Shown: positions 1-10,615 of the stretch, piece by piece | Position numbering within the stretch: the first letter of the stretch is position 1 | Layout of the letters: each line of letters starts with the position of its first letter | Assembly (NCBI GenBank): GCA_022376515.1 | Contig: WTXI01000003.1 | Coordinates: 620,001-684,000 of the forward strand | DNA length: 64,000 nt | Direction of reading: 5' to 3' | DNA from: Lactifluus volemus | Taxonomy: Eukaryota; Basidiomycota; Agaricomycetes; Russulales; Russulaceae | Notes under the pieces: generated by a model | What the model saw: only the letters and a program-made list of their open reading frames with translations | The model's database searches: none | What the model was told of the DNA's origin: nothing | Translations under genes and position numbers: made by a program

Positions 1-3000
1 TAGCCCAATTTGATCCATGCACAAAGTTTGCTAGTTCAAGCCAAGCTTCGTTTTTGCCTGCAATCCAAACAGTGTTAGATCTGTGAAAATATGGCCTGTA
101 AATCTGGGGAATCCATAAAAGAAGCTCCCCATCGTCCCCGCACATCCACCCATCGCTATCAATCAGGAATTTGTTCATGATATGGATGTTCTCGATGTCT
201 CCTACTCCGAGGTCATGCTTCTCCACGTGATCTGTGCGATCTTGTGAGGCCGTAATGCGCCACTTGTCCAGGGAGAATGCCACAGAGTCGATGGATTTAG
301 TGTGTTCAGGAAGCGGTCTTGCTTCCAATGGGACATCCCATACACGAATTGTGCAATCTCCGGAGGCCGATGCAATGCGCCGCCCGTCTGGGGAAAATGC
401 GACCGATAAGACCAAATCGGTGTGTCCAGCAAATGGGCCCGCTACAATCTCTCCTGTTATGGCATCCCACACCAAAATCGTGCGATCACAAGAGGCTGAC
501 GCAATGCGCCGCCCGTCTGGCGAAAATGCAACCGAGTGGACCTCATGGGTGTGTCCGGTTAATGGGCCTGCAAGAATCATTCCTGTTGTGGCACTCCACA
601 CACAAATCGTGTGGTCTCGTGAGGCTGACGCAATGCGTTGTCCATCTGATGAAAATGCAACAGATAGGATCCAACCGGTATGTCCAATAAAGGGGCGAAC
701 TAGAAGATCTCCCGTTGCGACAGACCACATACGAATCGTACGATCATCTGATGCCGACACAATGCGCTTCCCGTCCGGAGAGAAGACAACAGATCTGACC
801 AGACCGGTATGTCCAGTAATCGGGCCCGCTAAGACTTGTCCTGTTGTGGTATCCCAAACACAAACCAAGCGATCACCGCCTGAGACGATGCGCCGCCCAT
901 CGGGCAAGAAAACAACTGAGTTGACTTCAATGGTGTGTCCAGTAAATAGGCCCACGACCTCCCCTGTTGTAGCATCCCACACGCGAATCGTTTTATCTCG
1001 TGAAGCCGAGGCAATGCGTTGTCCATCTGGTGAGAATGCTACAAAGTTGACCCGTCCTGTGTGTCCAGTAAATGGACCGGCTACGACCTCTCCTGTTGCA
1101 GCATCCCACACACAAATTGTTTGATCAAATGAGGCCGAGGCGATGCGCTTCCCGTCCGACGAAAATGCAACAGAATGGACCCAATTGGTGTGACCAGTAA
1201 ATGGGCCTGCTGCTATTACTTCTCCTATTGGGATACCCCACACACGAATCGTGAGATCGATCGAGGAAGATGTGATGCGCTGCATGTCCGGAGAAAATGC
1301 AACAGAAAAGACCTTATCGGTGTGGCCAATAAGCGGGCCCGCCACAACCTTCCCCGTTGTGGCATCCCACACACGGATCGTGCAATCGTTCGAGGCTGAG
1401 GCAATGAGCTGCCCATCTGGCGAGTACGCAACGTCGTTGACAGTATCGGTGTGTCCAGTAAATGGGCCTGCGATGGTCTCTCCTGTTGTAGCATTCCATA
1501 CACGAATTGTGCAATCTGCGGAGCCCGAGGCTATGCGCTGGCCGTCTGGGGAGAATGAAATGGATGTGACCTTATTGATGTGTCCAATGAACGTGTCCAC
1601 GATGACCTCCCCTGTTGCAGCATCCCATACACGAACCATATGATCATCCGAGGCTGATGCGATGCGCTGGCCGTCCGGCGAGAATGCAACAGATCTGACG
1701 GAAAGGACATGTCCATAGAATGGGTACGCTAGAAGCTCTCCCGTTGCGGCATCCCACACGCGAATCGTACGATCGTCTGATCCCGATGCAATGCGCTTCC
1801 CGTCCGGCGAAAATGCAACAGATCTGACCCAATAGGTGTGTCCAATAAATGGGCCCGCTACGAGCTCTCCTGTTGTGGCGTCCCAAACGCGAATCGCGCC
1901 ATCGTCCGAGCCCGAGGCGATGCGTTGCCCGTCTGGCGAGAAAGCAATCGAGTTGACATCATTGGGGGGCCCAGTAAACGGGCCTGCTACGACCTCCCCC
2001 GTTGTGGCATGCCACACGCGAATTGTGTGATCTCGCGAGGCCGAGGCGATGTGCTGTCCATCAGGAGAGAATACAACAGAGTCGATTGCTTTGCGATGTG
2101 CCTGGATTGTCATTTCCAGTGCTGGCCAATGAGACAACTGCCCGCGCTCCAAGGACAATGTGCGAGGAAATAGGCCAAGGTAATGCTTGGCGATGAGGGA
2201 AGAGGATGGTGCGAATGGCAATGCGGATATATAGATATGCGGAGCGCTCCTTGCCATAGCCATTCCAAAGTACCGCACAAATGCAGACCCATCATTCGCA
2301 AATGCCAAAAGTTTCTCCACCTCTGCTTCGGAGGACTTTGCAAATTCACCCAATAGTCAATACATGTCATATTGAACTATGGATGAACCCACCTTCAGCT
2401 GGTCAGACCGCAACCATGACTTCAAGGACGATAATGATGGCAATGCAAGGGCCACGCCACATTTAATGCTAAGCACCTCCAGCCAAAATAGAAACTTCGC
2501 CTCGAAGAAGGATCGAACTTTCGCGAAGAGGTCGTGCTCGAAAGCAACATGTTCCAGATGATCGCCCCAGAAAGTGCAGGCATAACATAGAGCGTGTGGA
2601 ATGTGTTTAGTGATTTGAGATGGAAGGTCTGATACATCGCTATTGGCATATATGACGACTCGAGTTCGCAGATGTTGAACCTCAGCTTGTCGAGCATTAT
2701 AGAAAGGCAGGAGTGCGCCAATGACGGTGGGCATCCTCAAGATCCACATAAAATGCTTCGCTCTTCCTGCTGGTCAGAAAGTCGTGGAATGATGTATGGA
2801 GAGGAACGATGGGGCGGGTTTGATCAGATGATGTGACGTTGCTCAGCAGAGAGCCGAGGTGTCGGAGAATTTTAACAACCCGCTCAGAGTCCGAATCCTC
2901 AGCTCGAGCTGAACTGTGGGGAGTAACGTCGTAGAGTGATCAAGAATTGATCGAGAGGGGCTCCATCGCAGCCAAGAGCTGTCCCATCACCGACCGAAAA

Positions 3001-5519
3001 AGGATCCGGGCTTCATCTGATTTGAAGTATTCTTTCAGGACTTCTTCATACAAGTTATCCAAAAGACCCTCTCCATTGCGACCTCGAGAGTGTCCCAACA
3101 GGCGCCGTACGCACTCGTCGTTGCTTAGACCGAGGCTATCAGTGCTCTCTATGAACCCACATGCAACGGCTGCCCACTGAAACAGGCCCTCGGCAGATTT
3201 CGCTAATTTGGCACCATAGACTGCGAACACTCCTCGGGAAGCTCGCTCCGAAGGTAGACCCAATATCTTGCTCCGTATTGGCAGCCAGTTGAGCATCATC
3301 CATATAGAGGGTACGGACGGACTGCGCGTTAGCAAACGCAGGTTCAATCCCATTCTCCAGCCTCGAGGTGATAAGGATGCGAAAGTTTGGGGGGAGGTCG
3401 ATGAGACGTCGTGCAAGGAATGTGTGAAGTCCGTTCTTGCCGATTGTCACACCACTCTCATCCAATGCATCGATGACAATCAAAATTGGACTGAGAAGCG
3501 GCAGATTCTTCAGCGGTTCGACGAGGAGGGATTCAAAGAGAGTGCGATAATCTCTGGTGCCACAAAGAGAAGGATTCTCCTTAAGGACCCTCCAGAGGGC
3601 GAGCTTGAAAGCAGGATAGCGATAGGAAAGGTCCCGAGCAAGCGTCGTGAACAGCTGGTAAACCTCATCTTTCGACTGCTCCTTCCGCAGAAAAGCGAAG
3701 TAACAGCCGAGACCCTTCCTGTCGAAACGACGTGCGACCTCGTGTGCAATCGATGACTTTCCTGTTCCTGCCTGGCCGAGGAGTACCAGCCCGCGTTGAG
3801 ATTTCGGATTCTCGAACCACTTGGTAATATGATCCAAGAAATTTTGCGTGTGCCTGGAAGACAACGCTTCTCATCGCCAATCGCCACCCTCCCTTGTAGG
3901 CAATTCTCGATTATTGCACCCATTTCTGTGTTCCCCTTGTTAGATCGATTATCTGACGATCTTGTGACTGTTAGAATTACACACCAGCTTCCAACACAGT
4001 AAGCTCGGTGGTGATAGCACCTGGCGAGGAAATTGTCTCGCAGTCGGACTAGGGTGGTGCGATAGTCATCGACTTTCTCGTCAACTTGGCCCGTGAAATT
4101 CTTCAAAGTCCGCTTCCTGAAAATCACTCCTTTATAACGAGCAACGAGAAAAGTCAGACAACGTACCGACTTGCACATCCTTCGCATACGACTCGATAAA
4201 TTCAGCAGATTGGAGACACACTGCAACATCTCATCAAGGATTTTTGCCTGCACTGACGCCGGCTGGATGTTAGCAAAACGTCCGCTTCCTTGTAAGCTCA
4301 AACGCATCCCGTATCGCCTTGACTAGTGTTCGGACGTTGTCGTCACGTTGAAACTGGTGTAGTAAAGTCTGGTGGCGAGGTGAGAAAGGTGTGAGTTTTC
4401 GATATCCCCAAGGAGTCGCACCTCGGGGATCTTTGAGAGCAGAGTCCATGCTAGCTTGGCATGGGGGACTAGCTAGACAGCAAAGGTTAATAAGGCAAGG
4501 CAAGCAAAAAACAATGTTGGGCATACATCTGCGATTGGACCGATGGTATCCATCACGCACTTGATCACATTAACTGCATCCTTCCACGTCTTCACGGTGT
4601 CCATAGCTTCCTCGGCGTGATCGAGAGTATGTGATATCTTCGTCCGGCTGTCCAGTGTTGGTTCTACAGGAGCACCGCTCGCAACGGGAGGGTCACCCGT
4701 TCGGGAAAGAGGGGTGGTAACTGCCGTGCGTTGAACAGTTCGTTGTGGGATCCGACAATACGACGTGTCCCACCTCTTTCAGCAGCAGAATTATTAAATC
4801 AACCGTCTCAGCTGGTGTGGGGTTCGGGGAGTTGACTGGCACAGTCAGAGAGGGACTCGCGTTTGCTGACATTCTGATCGTTAACACTGCGGCTGGCTTT
4901 TCTGTATATCCAGCATGTCCGCCAGTACCCCCGAAAACAATATCAAGTTCTTCATGTTGGGCGCTTAGCCAGACATGTGAGTAACAATTTCAAAAACAGA
5001 CGAACCGTGATGGGGTTCACAGGTGATCTCTTGCCTTCCAACAAGGTTATCTTTCATCATGGCCTTTTCCGCATAAAGGGATATTGTAATACGGGAGAAC
5101 GGTTGCACAGCACTGTAGGAGACTGAGTTGTACATAGGAATAAAGATTGGCATTTCTCACAATGTCTCGATGCTCTCGTTCCATTCCACGCGTTGCGCTA
5201 CTCTCCGTACAGGTCGTGACCGCCACGTTCTCTCTCCATAGGTCACAGTAGCATAAAATCGCCTGCTTTCGCCAAGGACGGTCTTGAGACGGGGAATGTT
5301 GTTTGCTCTGAGGACTAAAAGAGGACAAAATTAAGTACTGGTCAAAGTGGGACATAAATGTACGTACCGGTCACCTGAAGAGGGAGCAAACTCGGTTGAA
5401 CTTCGCCGGCCGGAGAACGACTGACGGCCGCAATGGAGAGGTTGAGAACCTGGGCTATAGTAATGATGAATAGTGGATGAGAATGGGTGAGAGACCTTGG
5501 CATACGAATTCGGGATCAT
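1..5519 (-). pseudogene. NACHT-WD40 NLR-like protein, copy 1 (NACHT part broken, WD40 part open)
   Basis: Signal-transduction NTPase of the fungal NLR type (C2-like domain, helical region, NACHT, WD40). The family is linked to non-self recognition; this member's role is inferred. The 3' end runs off the window a few codons before the stop expected from copy 2. From about 2170 down to 1 the minus frame reads without a break through 14 WD40 repeats plus one degenerate repeat, then the tail with WMCGDDGELLLWIPQ. The NACHT exon (about 2380-3990) keeps LVLLGQAGTGKSS (Walker A) and ILIVIDALDESG (Walker B), but single-base deletions break the frame near 2720, 2945, 3230-3265 and 3835. The start is uncertain; the ATG at 5519 follows the pattern of other copies. 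It diverges from RTT109 copy 1. The broken frames could be decay or assembly error. Confidence 0.8.
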
Positions 5520-6415
5520 CCTTATGGGAGAATGTTTCGCAGATTGAGATATAGGCAACAAGGAAGGGAAGGGATTGAGGTAACCATGCGGCATCCCTCA
5601 TTGACGCGTTCCATAGAGACCAACCTTCGCACGCTTCTTTTTCTCTATCAACGGCACTAATTTGTTGGCTGCTGTATCCATGTGCGAAGCAAGGCACACT
5701 GGCCTGTTAATAGGTGAGACTTCAGATAGCCGAACCAAGTTGGTGTCATTGCAGCCGTGCCGTTTACTTCAGAAGTTGTACATACTTAACACGCCTACCT
5801 ATAGTTGTGATCCTGCAAAGCGGCTTTGGTGTGGGCCTTGACAATATACGGTCACTCTAATATTGATTAGCATCCTTGCGGGGCCTGTGAACTCACTCCC
5901 CGTCATGTGAGAGGGGATGCAACATTTGTAGCATTCAGGATGGTCGGTGCGCCTGACTCAGAGCTGACTCTCGAGTGGGCAGCGAGCGTTAAGCCCTTCG
6001 CCACCGTCTACATGGCTTCAGCCACGCAGAAGTCAACGTCCTGACCAGTCGGATAATCTGTGATATCTGATAGCGAAGCACTATTCGGCCTCTACGGGCT
6101 ATACACCACGCAAGCATGAATATGATCGCTGATTCCTGAAGTAGGGAAGCACAACAATAGCCAATGATGGGGTCCAGTATCGAGTAGATCACAGACAGTG
6201 CCGTCAACGGTCACAAACTTGACTCACATAACATTTCACTTCTCCTAGTACCAGTATTAAGAGCCTTTGGACACTTCTTATCGCTTGAATAGAGAGCTGC
6301 TTCCACCACATCTGTCTCTTAACGACATCCTTGTTGAGGGATTCATGCAAAGTTACGATCAAACGCGTCATGACCAACGCACTAATGGCCCAAGGACATT
6401 CCCACGGTTGGCACG
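5520..6415. other. Divergent intergenic region, unit 1
   Basis: No gene is supported here. It separates the 5' end of NLR copy 1 from RTT109 copy 1 and is conserved in units 3 and 4. In unit 2 the middle of it is replaced by a short filler. It must hold the promoters of both divergent genes, but I see no convincing TATA element. Confidence 0.6.
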
Positions 6416-7777
6416 ATGAACTTCGGACTATCTCCTCGCTGCCTCAATACCCCGATGTCCGCGAGTTCCACATCCACGTCCTTCTCACCTCACCTGCTAA
6501 CATAGTTCTTGATACCCATATGCCTCCCCTCGTCCCCGTCTGAATGCCCAAGACATCCTTGTTCTTCTCTCCGAGCAAGCCAACCCAGACGCCCCTCGCA
6601 TCCTTGTCTCACCATCGAGGCTTGCATTTACCACGCTCCTGCCACCGACTGCGCTATCCTATATGTATCAAAAGTGGACTCGACAGGCCAGGGTCTCGCG
6701 CCACCACCCACCGCGACTCTCGTGAGGGCATTCATTCGCTGGTTTGCAAACCCCGCCACGCACCAGTTGCCGCGCGGCACCTCTGGGTACAGCTCTTTGC
6801 TCGTGCACAGGGTCATACCTCTTCCCAAATTCGAGCGATTACCGAGGAAAACGTCCGCTGAGCGATGCGCGTCTCTGTGCGTGGTGGCACGTGTGCTCGG
6901 TCAAGTAGCAGGAGAGGTGCGCGAGGCGATTCCCGGACACAGTGAATTAGAGGCACAGCAAGTCGTGGGTACTACGTCTTTCCCATCCAACTCGTCATCT
7001 CCCCCACCCCTCTACACTGGGTCTATGGGCATCCATACAGCCAAACAGACATCCCACTTCTGTGCCCTCCGCCAGAAGGCCTGCACAACCTGGGTCCAGA
7101 GGGAGGGAAATGGAAGGACAAGAAGAAGGGAACAACACGTCCCGGTGGCGACCTTAGCAGAGTGAGTCCGGACGTGTTCTGGGAACGCATGTCCTTTCAG
7201 CGGGGCTGCGTTGCAGGTGCTGTCACCGGATTCTTTTCTGTGGGATTTCGGTGCCCAAGCATCGTATGCCGTCTCCACGACCTTCTCCACTTGTGCCACA
7301 GCATGGGCAGGTCCACGCGCGATGAAAAGGCGTGTGCTTTCGAGTCTTCTCACCGGTGTCGAGTTTTCGACGCCGGAGCATGCACGCAAGGCTACAGATG
7401 TCATCCAGGGTACAGTGCATGGCCTGTGCGAGGGCCTTGCGCATAAACTCCCTACACCGAAGTCGAAGAATCAGAACGCCGAATCGATGCAAGAATTGTC
7501 TGTGCCACTGCCCCCTCGAACGCCTCCTCGGCGTACAGTGGGTCTGCCGGCTGAGACGATGCATCACCGAACCCTTTCGAGGAGCCTGGAGCGACGTTGG
7601 AGACACACAAAGCATATATATGCGGCTCCATCGCCGTGAGCAACCCTCCTCTGCCGCAGAAAGATGCTGGCAGTGACGCTGCGAAGGACGGGCATGTGGT
7701 GTCATCGAGGACAAGTCAAAGGTCCATGTCTTGACTGTTAACTTAGGAAGAAGAAGAAAAAGCGGCACGATACGTAA
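6416..7777 (+). pseudogene. RTT109: RTT109-like histone H3-K56 acetyltransferase, copy 1 (degenerate)
   Basis: Rtt109 acetylates histone H3 lysine 56 on new histones during S phase, with histone chaperones. Fragments matching the family are spread over three frames: a start-proximal stretch, AIEACIYHAPATDCAILYVS in shifted frames, FIRWFANPA, and the C-terminal part with PNPFEE-like and LETHKAYIY-like remnants and a basic RKKKKR tail before TAA at 7775. After the ATG, two bases are missing at codons 3-5 compared with copy 4, so the frame is lost at once. Two further deletions (about 45 and 120 bp) are shared with copy 2 and remove YYVLPG and the GHYIPSFEDDP block. It is divergent from NLR copy 1. 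Non-functional as written. Confidence 0.8.
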
Positions 7778-7921
7778 GGATACGTATGCCAGGCTATGCT
7801 CACCATTGTCCTTCTGGTGCTGGTGCTGACGTACTTATCTGACTTGAGCGTTATACTTACTGTAATGGCAGCCCGCGGTTGCTGCGTGGACTTCACAGCC
7901 CACGGGCGCCCAACCCCACGA

Positions 7922-8310
7922 GTCCTAACGTTGCCTTGCCGCCCCTCCAAACGGCGACCCACATAACCACCAGGCGCCTCAACCAGGCCGCGGAAGAGCG
8001 GCACTCACACCAGTCACCCACACACCCTCGGCAGCCCGAGGAAGGTCCTTAGAGGAGTCTCAAGCCTGCGAAGGCGAGACCCACCACCAAAGTGCAAGGC
8101 CAAATTGAAGGACAATCGCAGCACCATGTAGATAGTCAACCCCGTCAACTAGGATGTTGTTTTCGCAAGGGGTACAGAGCGCGTGTTTTGAATTTGAATA
8201 CATATAATAAAGCTTTACAGATGCAGAGTTCTTTGTTAAAGAAAAGGACATGCTGTTCCGCTTTGGGGGCCAAATTCGATCAGGCCTGACAACACCATAT
8301 TAAGGGACGT
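7922..8310. repeat. RTT109 3' module, first copy in unit 1
   Basis: A non-coding stretch that follows every RTT109 remnant in units 1-3, recognisable by a segment ending AAGCCTGCGAAGGCGAGACC and by TGCAGAGTTCTTTGTTAAAG. It recurs at 8372-8700 in this unit, at about 18195-18610 in unit 2 and in part at 29298-29580 in unit 3. It is absent from unit 4, where homology stops before it. Function unknown. Confidence 0.7.
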
Positions 8311-8371
8311 GTGTTCGACTTAGTTCGGTTTTTCTGATCCCTTTTTTGGAAGGTAATCACTCACGTGGTCT

Positions 8372-8700
8372 TCATGTTGCCTTGCCCACCGGCCTCCAAA
8401 CGCCGACCCACATAATCACCAGGGCCTCACCTCGGTCACCTCCACCCCGGGCAGCCCGCACAAAATACTCCGAGGAGCCTCAAGCCTGCGAAGGCGAGAC
8501 CCACAATCGATTACGGATGAAGAGCAGAAGCACGCTCGCAGCACCATGTTGATAGTCAACCCCTCAAATTAGGCTCTTGTTCTCGCAAGCGGTGCGGAGC
8601 AGTTGCGGAGCGCGTATTTGTAGTTTGAATGCAATTACAGATGCAGAGTTCTTTCAACAGAAGAGAAGGACATACTGGCCTTTGAGGGAGGTCATCTTCC
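8372..8700. repeat. RTT109 3' module, second (local) copy in unit 1
   Basis: A diverged second copy of the 7922-8310 module, found only in unit 1. It starts near the CTTGCCCACCGGCCTCC segment and again contains AAGCCTGCGAAGGCGAGACC. The extra copy accounts for part of the greater length of unit 1. Confidence 0.65.
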
Positions 8701-9632
8701 ATTTATAATAAGCTACAGTAATTCGCGTGTCGGCCCAATCCGAGTCCGAGTCGTCCGAAGACATGCTCCGCAATCAATCTATCGTGTCTGGGTAAACCGA
8801 AATTATCTGCGCCGAAGTTTCAAGAAGTAGAGGTATGGCGTTCCTCCCGACTCTTACTGGCCATCGACTGGGGCACGCACCGCCAAAATAGCCCACTCAC
8901 CCCCCCTCCCCCCCCCCCATTGAGGGCCACTCCACACCACAGAGTCACCCCAAGAGAGTCTTCAAATTTCCCGCACGAGTGCAATCATGGTTCTTTATGC
9001 GGTCGAATCTACAAATTTAGTACAAAGAAGTCTTTCCACTGTTCAAATGCACGCCCAGGTTTCTGAATTTATGATCAGCCCTTCGTATATGGCCAACTTT
9101 CCCAGGACATTGTAGCATCATACACTCGCAGAAGCTGCCTCCAACGACACCACTCTCGGTGGTAGCTCTGCTCTGTCGGAAACGGAGAAAATTCTTGTCC
9201 TCTTGGATGGCCTCGCAAAAGTGTGCCCGTTTAGCCGGTCCCACCATCGTCCCCGGTGCATGATAGGTCTGGTTCAGACTGCAGTCTGAGCTGACACAGT
9301 TTTTGTTACCTGTCCCGAGAAACCAGATTCGCCACTGGAGGAAGAGGGACAGAACCTCAAAGGTAAGTGTTGACCCTCCTACCTGAATTCGGCATCACTT
9401 ATCACCCTTTAGCTCGGCTGGTCATCATGCCTTGGCGCAGCTAGACCCCATCCTTGGCTTCCGTGCAAAGTCAGAAAGCATCTTATAGCGTCAATTGCAA
9501 TAGCATATTCTCTCATTAATAAACTCCTGTGCGTCGTTTGAGAGAATATACCCTAACCCGAATATGCGGCTGACCTGACCTGACCAGCAAGAGTTTGTGA
9601 GCTTTTGAGAATTTACTCTTGATCAAACCAAA
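8701..9632. other. Unit 1 spacer, left of the MITE
   Basis: No gene is supported. The region aligns with 18690-19735 of unit 2 and, at its right end, with 29690-29880 of unit 3. It contains a homopolymeric C tract at about 8902-8919 and a telomere-like CCCTAACCC at 9551. Confidence 0.6.
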
Positions 9633-9634
9633 TA

Positions 9635-10203
9635 CAGTTGACTCCCTCTTAACCCATATCCCCACTAACCCATACCCCTCAAAGGCCATACAATCTTTGG
9701 TAAACCAAGTTGGTTTGCAGGTGATAAACCATAACTCCCTTATACCCCATATCCCATACAATTTCTGGAGCCAAAAGGCCCAAAACCCATACACTTTGAG
9801 GATGTAATTGAGTGATCATGAAGCTTGTTATTATATAATTATTATTTTTGACAAAAACACCCCTGCAAATTGTGAAGCTGCTTAGCTGCTGCTATTGCTA
9901 CCATGGAAAACTAATTATTTCCCTTGTAACTAGGTTGAATTCACCATCTTTTTTTTTTCTAAGTCCACATTTATATTCTGCAACATGTGGCTATGACAAA
10001 GATATGGTCCCCAGGGTGAGATAGCAAAGGCGGCTGGGGAAGTAAGGAGCGTAGCGGCCTCATCATCAGGCCGAGGCTGAGGCCCGAGTCGCCCGACCTG
10101 GCCCGGGTCACTACTTGCGTCCTGAATCCCGGTAGCCCATACTCCCTCATAACCCATAGCCCAGGGCATCAACCAACTGGTATGGGTTAAGAGGGAGTGA
10201 CTG
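9635..10203. mobile_element. Non-autonomous pogo/Tigger-like MITE
   Basis: A 569-bp insert with terminal inverted repeats: left CAGTTGACTCCCTCTTAACC, right end (reverse complement) CAGTCACTCCCTCTTAACCC. They differ only by a one-base gap within the first few positions. It is flanked by TA on both sides (9633-9634 and 10204-10205), the target duplication of Tc1/mariner/pogo elements; CAGT termini are usual for the pogo/Tigger branch. The interior repeats ACCCATA-type words and has no transposase. The matching places in units 2/3 (about 19725) and 3/4 (about 29877) are empty, so insertion came after the duplication or was lost elsewhere. Confidence 0.85.
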
Positions 10204-10205
10204 TA

Positions 10206-10615
10206 CGGGCTGTTAAACGCAGCTATCAGTGAACTGTTTTCATTACCAAGCTATGACACTCCTCGGAAGCGAAATTTGTCTACAACGCTGCGCATCATAC
10301 GGCAAGTTACTAAAGGTTAAGCACAACCTTTTCTGTCTGTGCCTTGTGAGGCTGAGACTATTCCAGCGAACGGAATACATCTCTCTGTCTGCTATGACGC
10401 CGACTTCGCATTAGCTTTCCGTTTTGAGCATACAGAATCCCAGGAATGTCCTTGGGTGGCCGTAGAGGCTGAGAATGCTTTCGACGATCGTTCGGGGAGT
10501 TTCGTGCCTCATATTTCGATGCGCTAGCCGCTGAATATCATGGCCTCTATAAAAATAGTCACTATACGTTGTGATTGGACAGGAACTGATATAAAAAAGA
10601 ACATAGCACAAGACT
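10206..10615. other. Unit 1/2 spacer, right of the MITE
   Basis: No gene is supported. The sequence from GGGCTGTTAAACGC onward is shared with the spacers at 19735-20100 and 29880-30286, so it is the conserved 3' flank of the NLR gene, probably including its 3' UTR. A TATAAAAATAG-like stretch lies near 10548. Confidence 0.55.

Noticed and set aside
234..1124. A 296-codon plus-strand open frame with repeated [15 protein letters not shown] segments, and similar ones at 11406, 12095, 20493, 30545 and 31374.
   Set aside because: These are the antisense of the WD40 repeats. Their periodic content follows from the repeat DNA, and the minus-strand reading gives proper WD40 blades.
8902..8919. C-rich run considered as a functional element.
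   Set aside because: A simple homopolymer tract in a spacer, with no further structure.
9516..9794. A 92-codon minus-strand frame rich in aromatic residues (YGFWAFWLQKLYGIWG).
   Set aside because: It lies inside the MITE and reads its degenerate internal repeats; no family resemblance.
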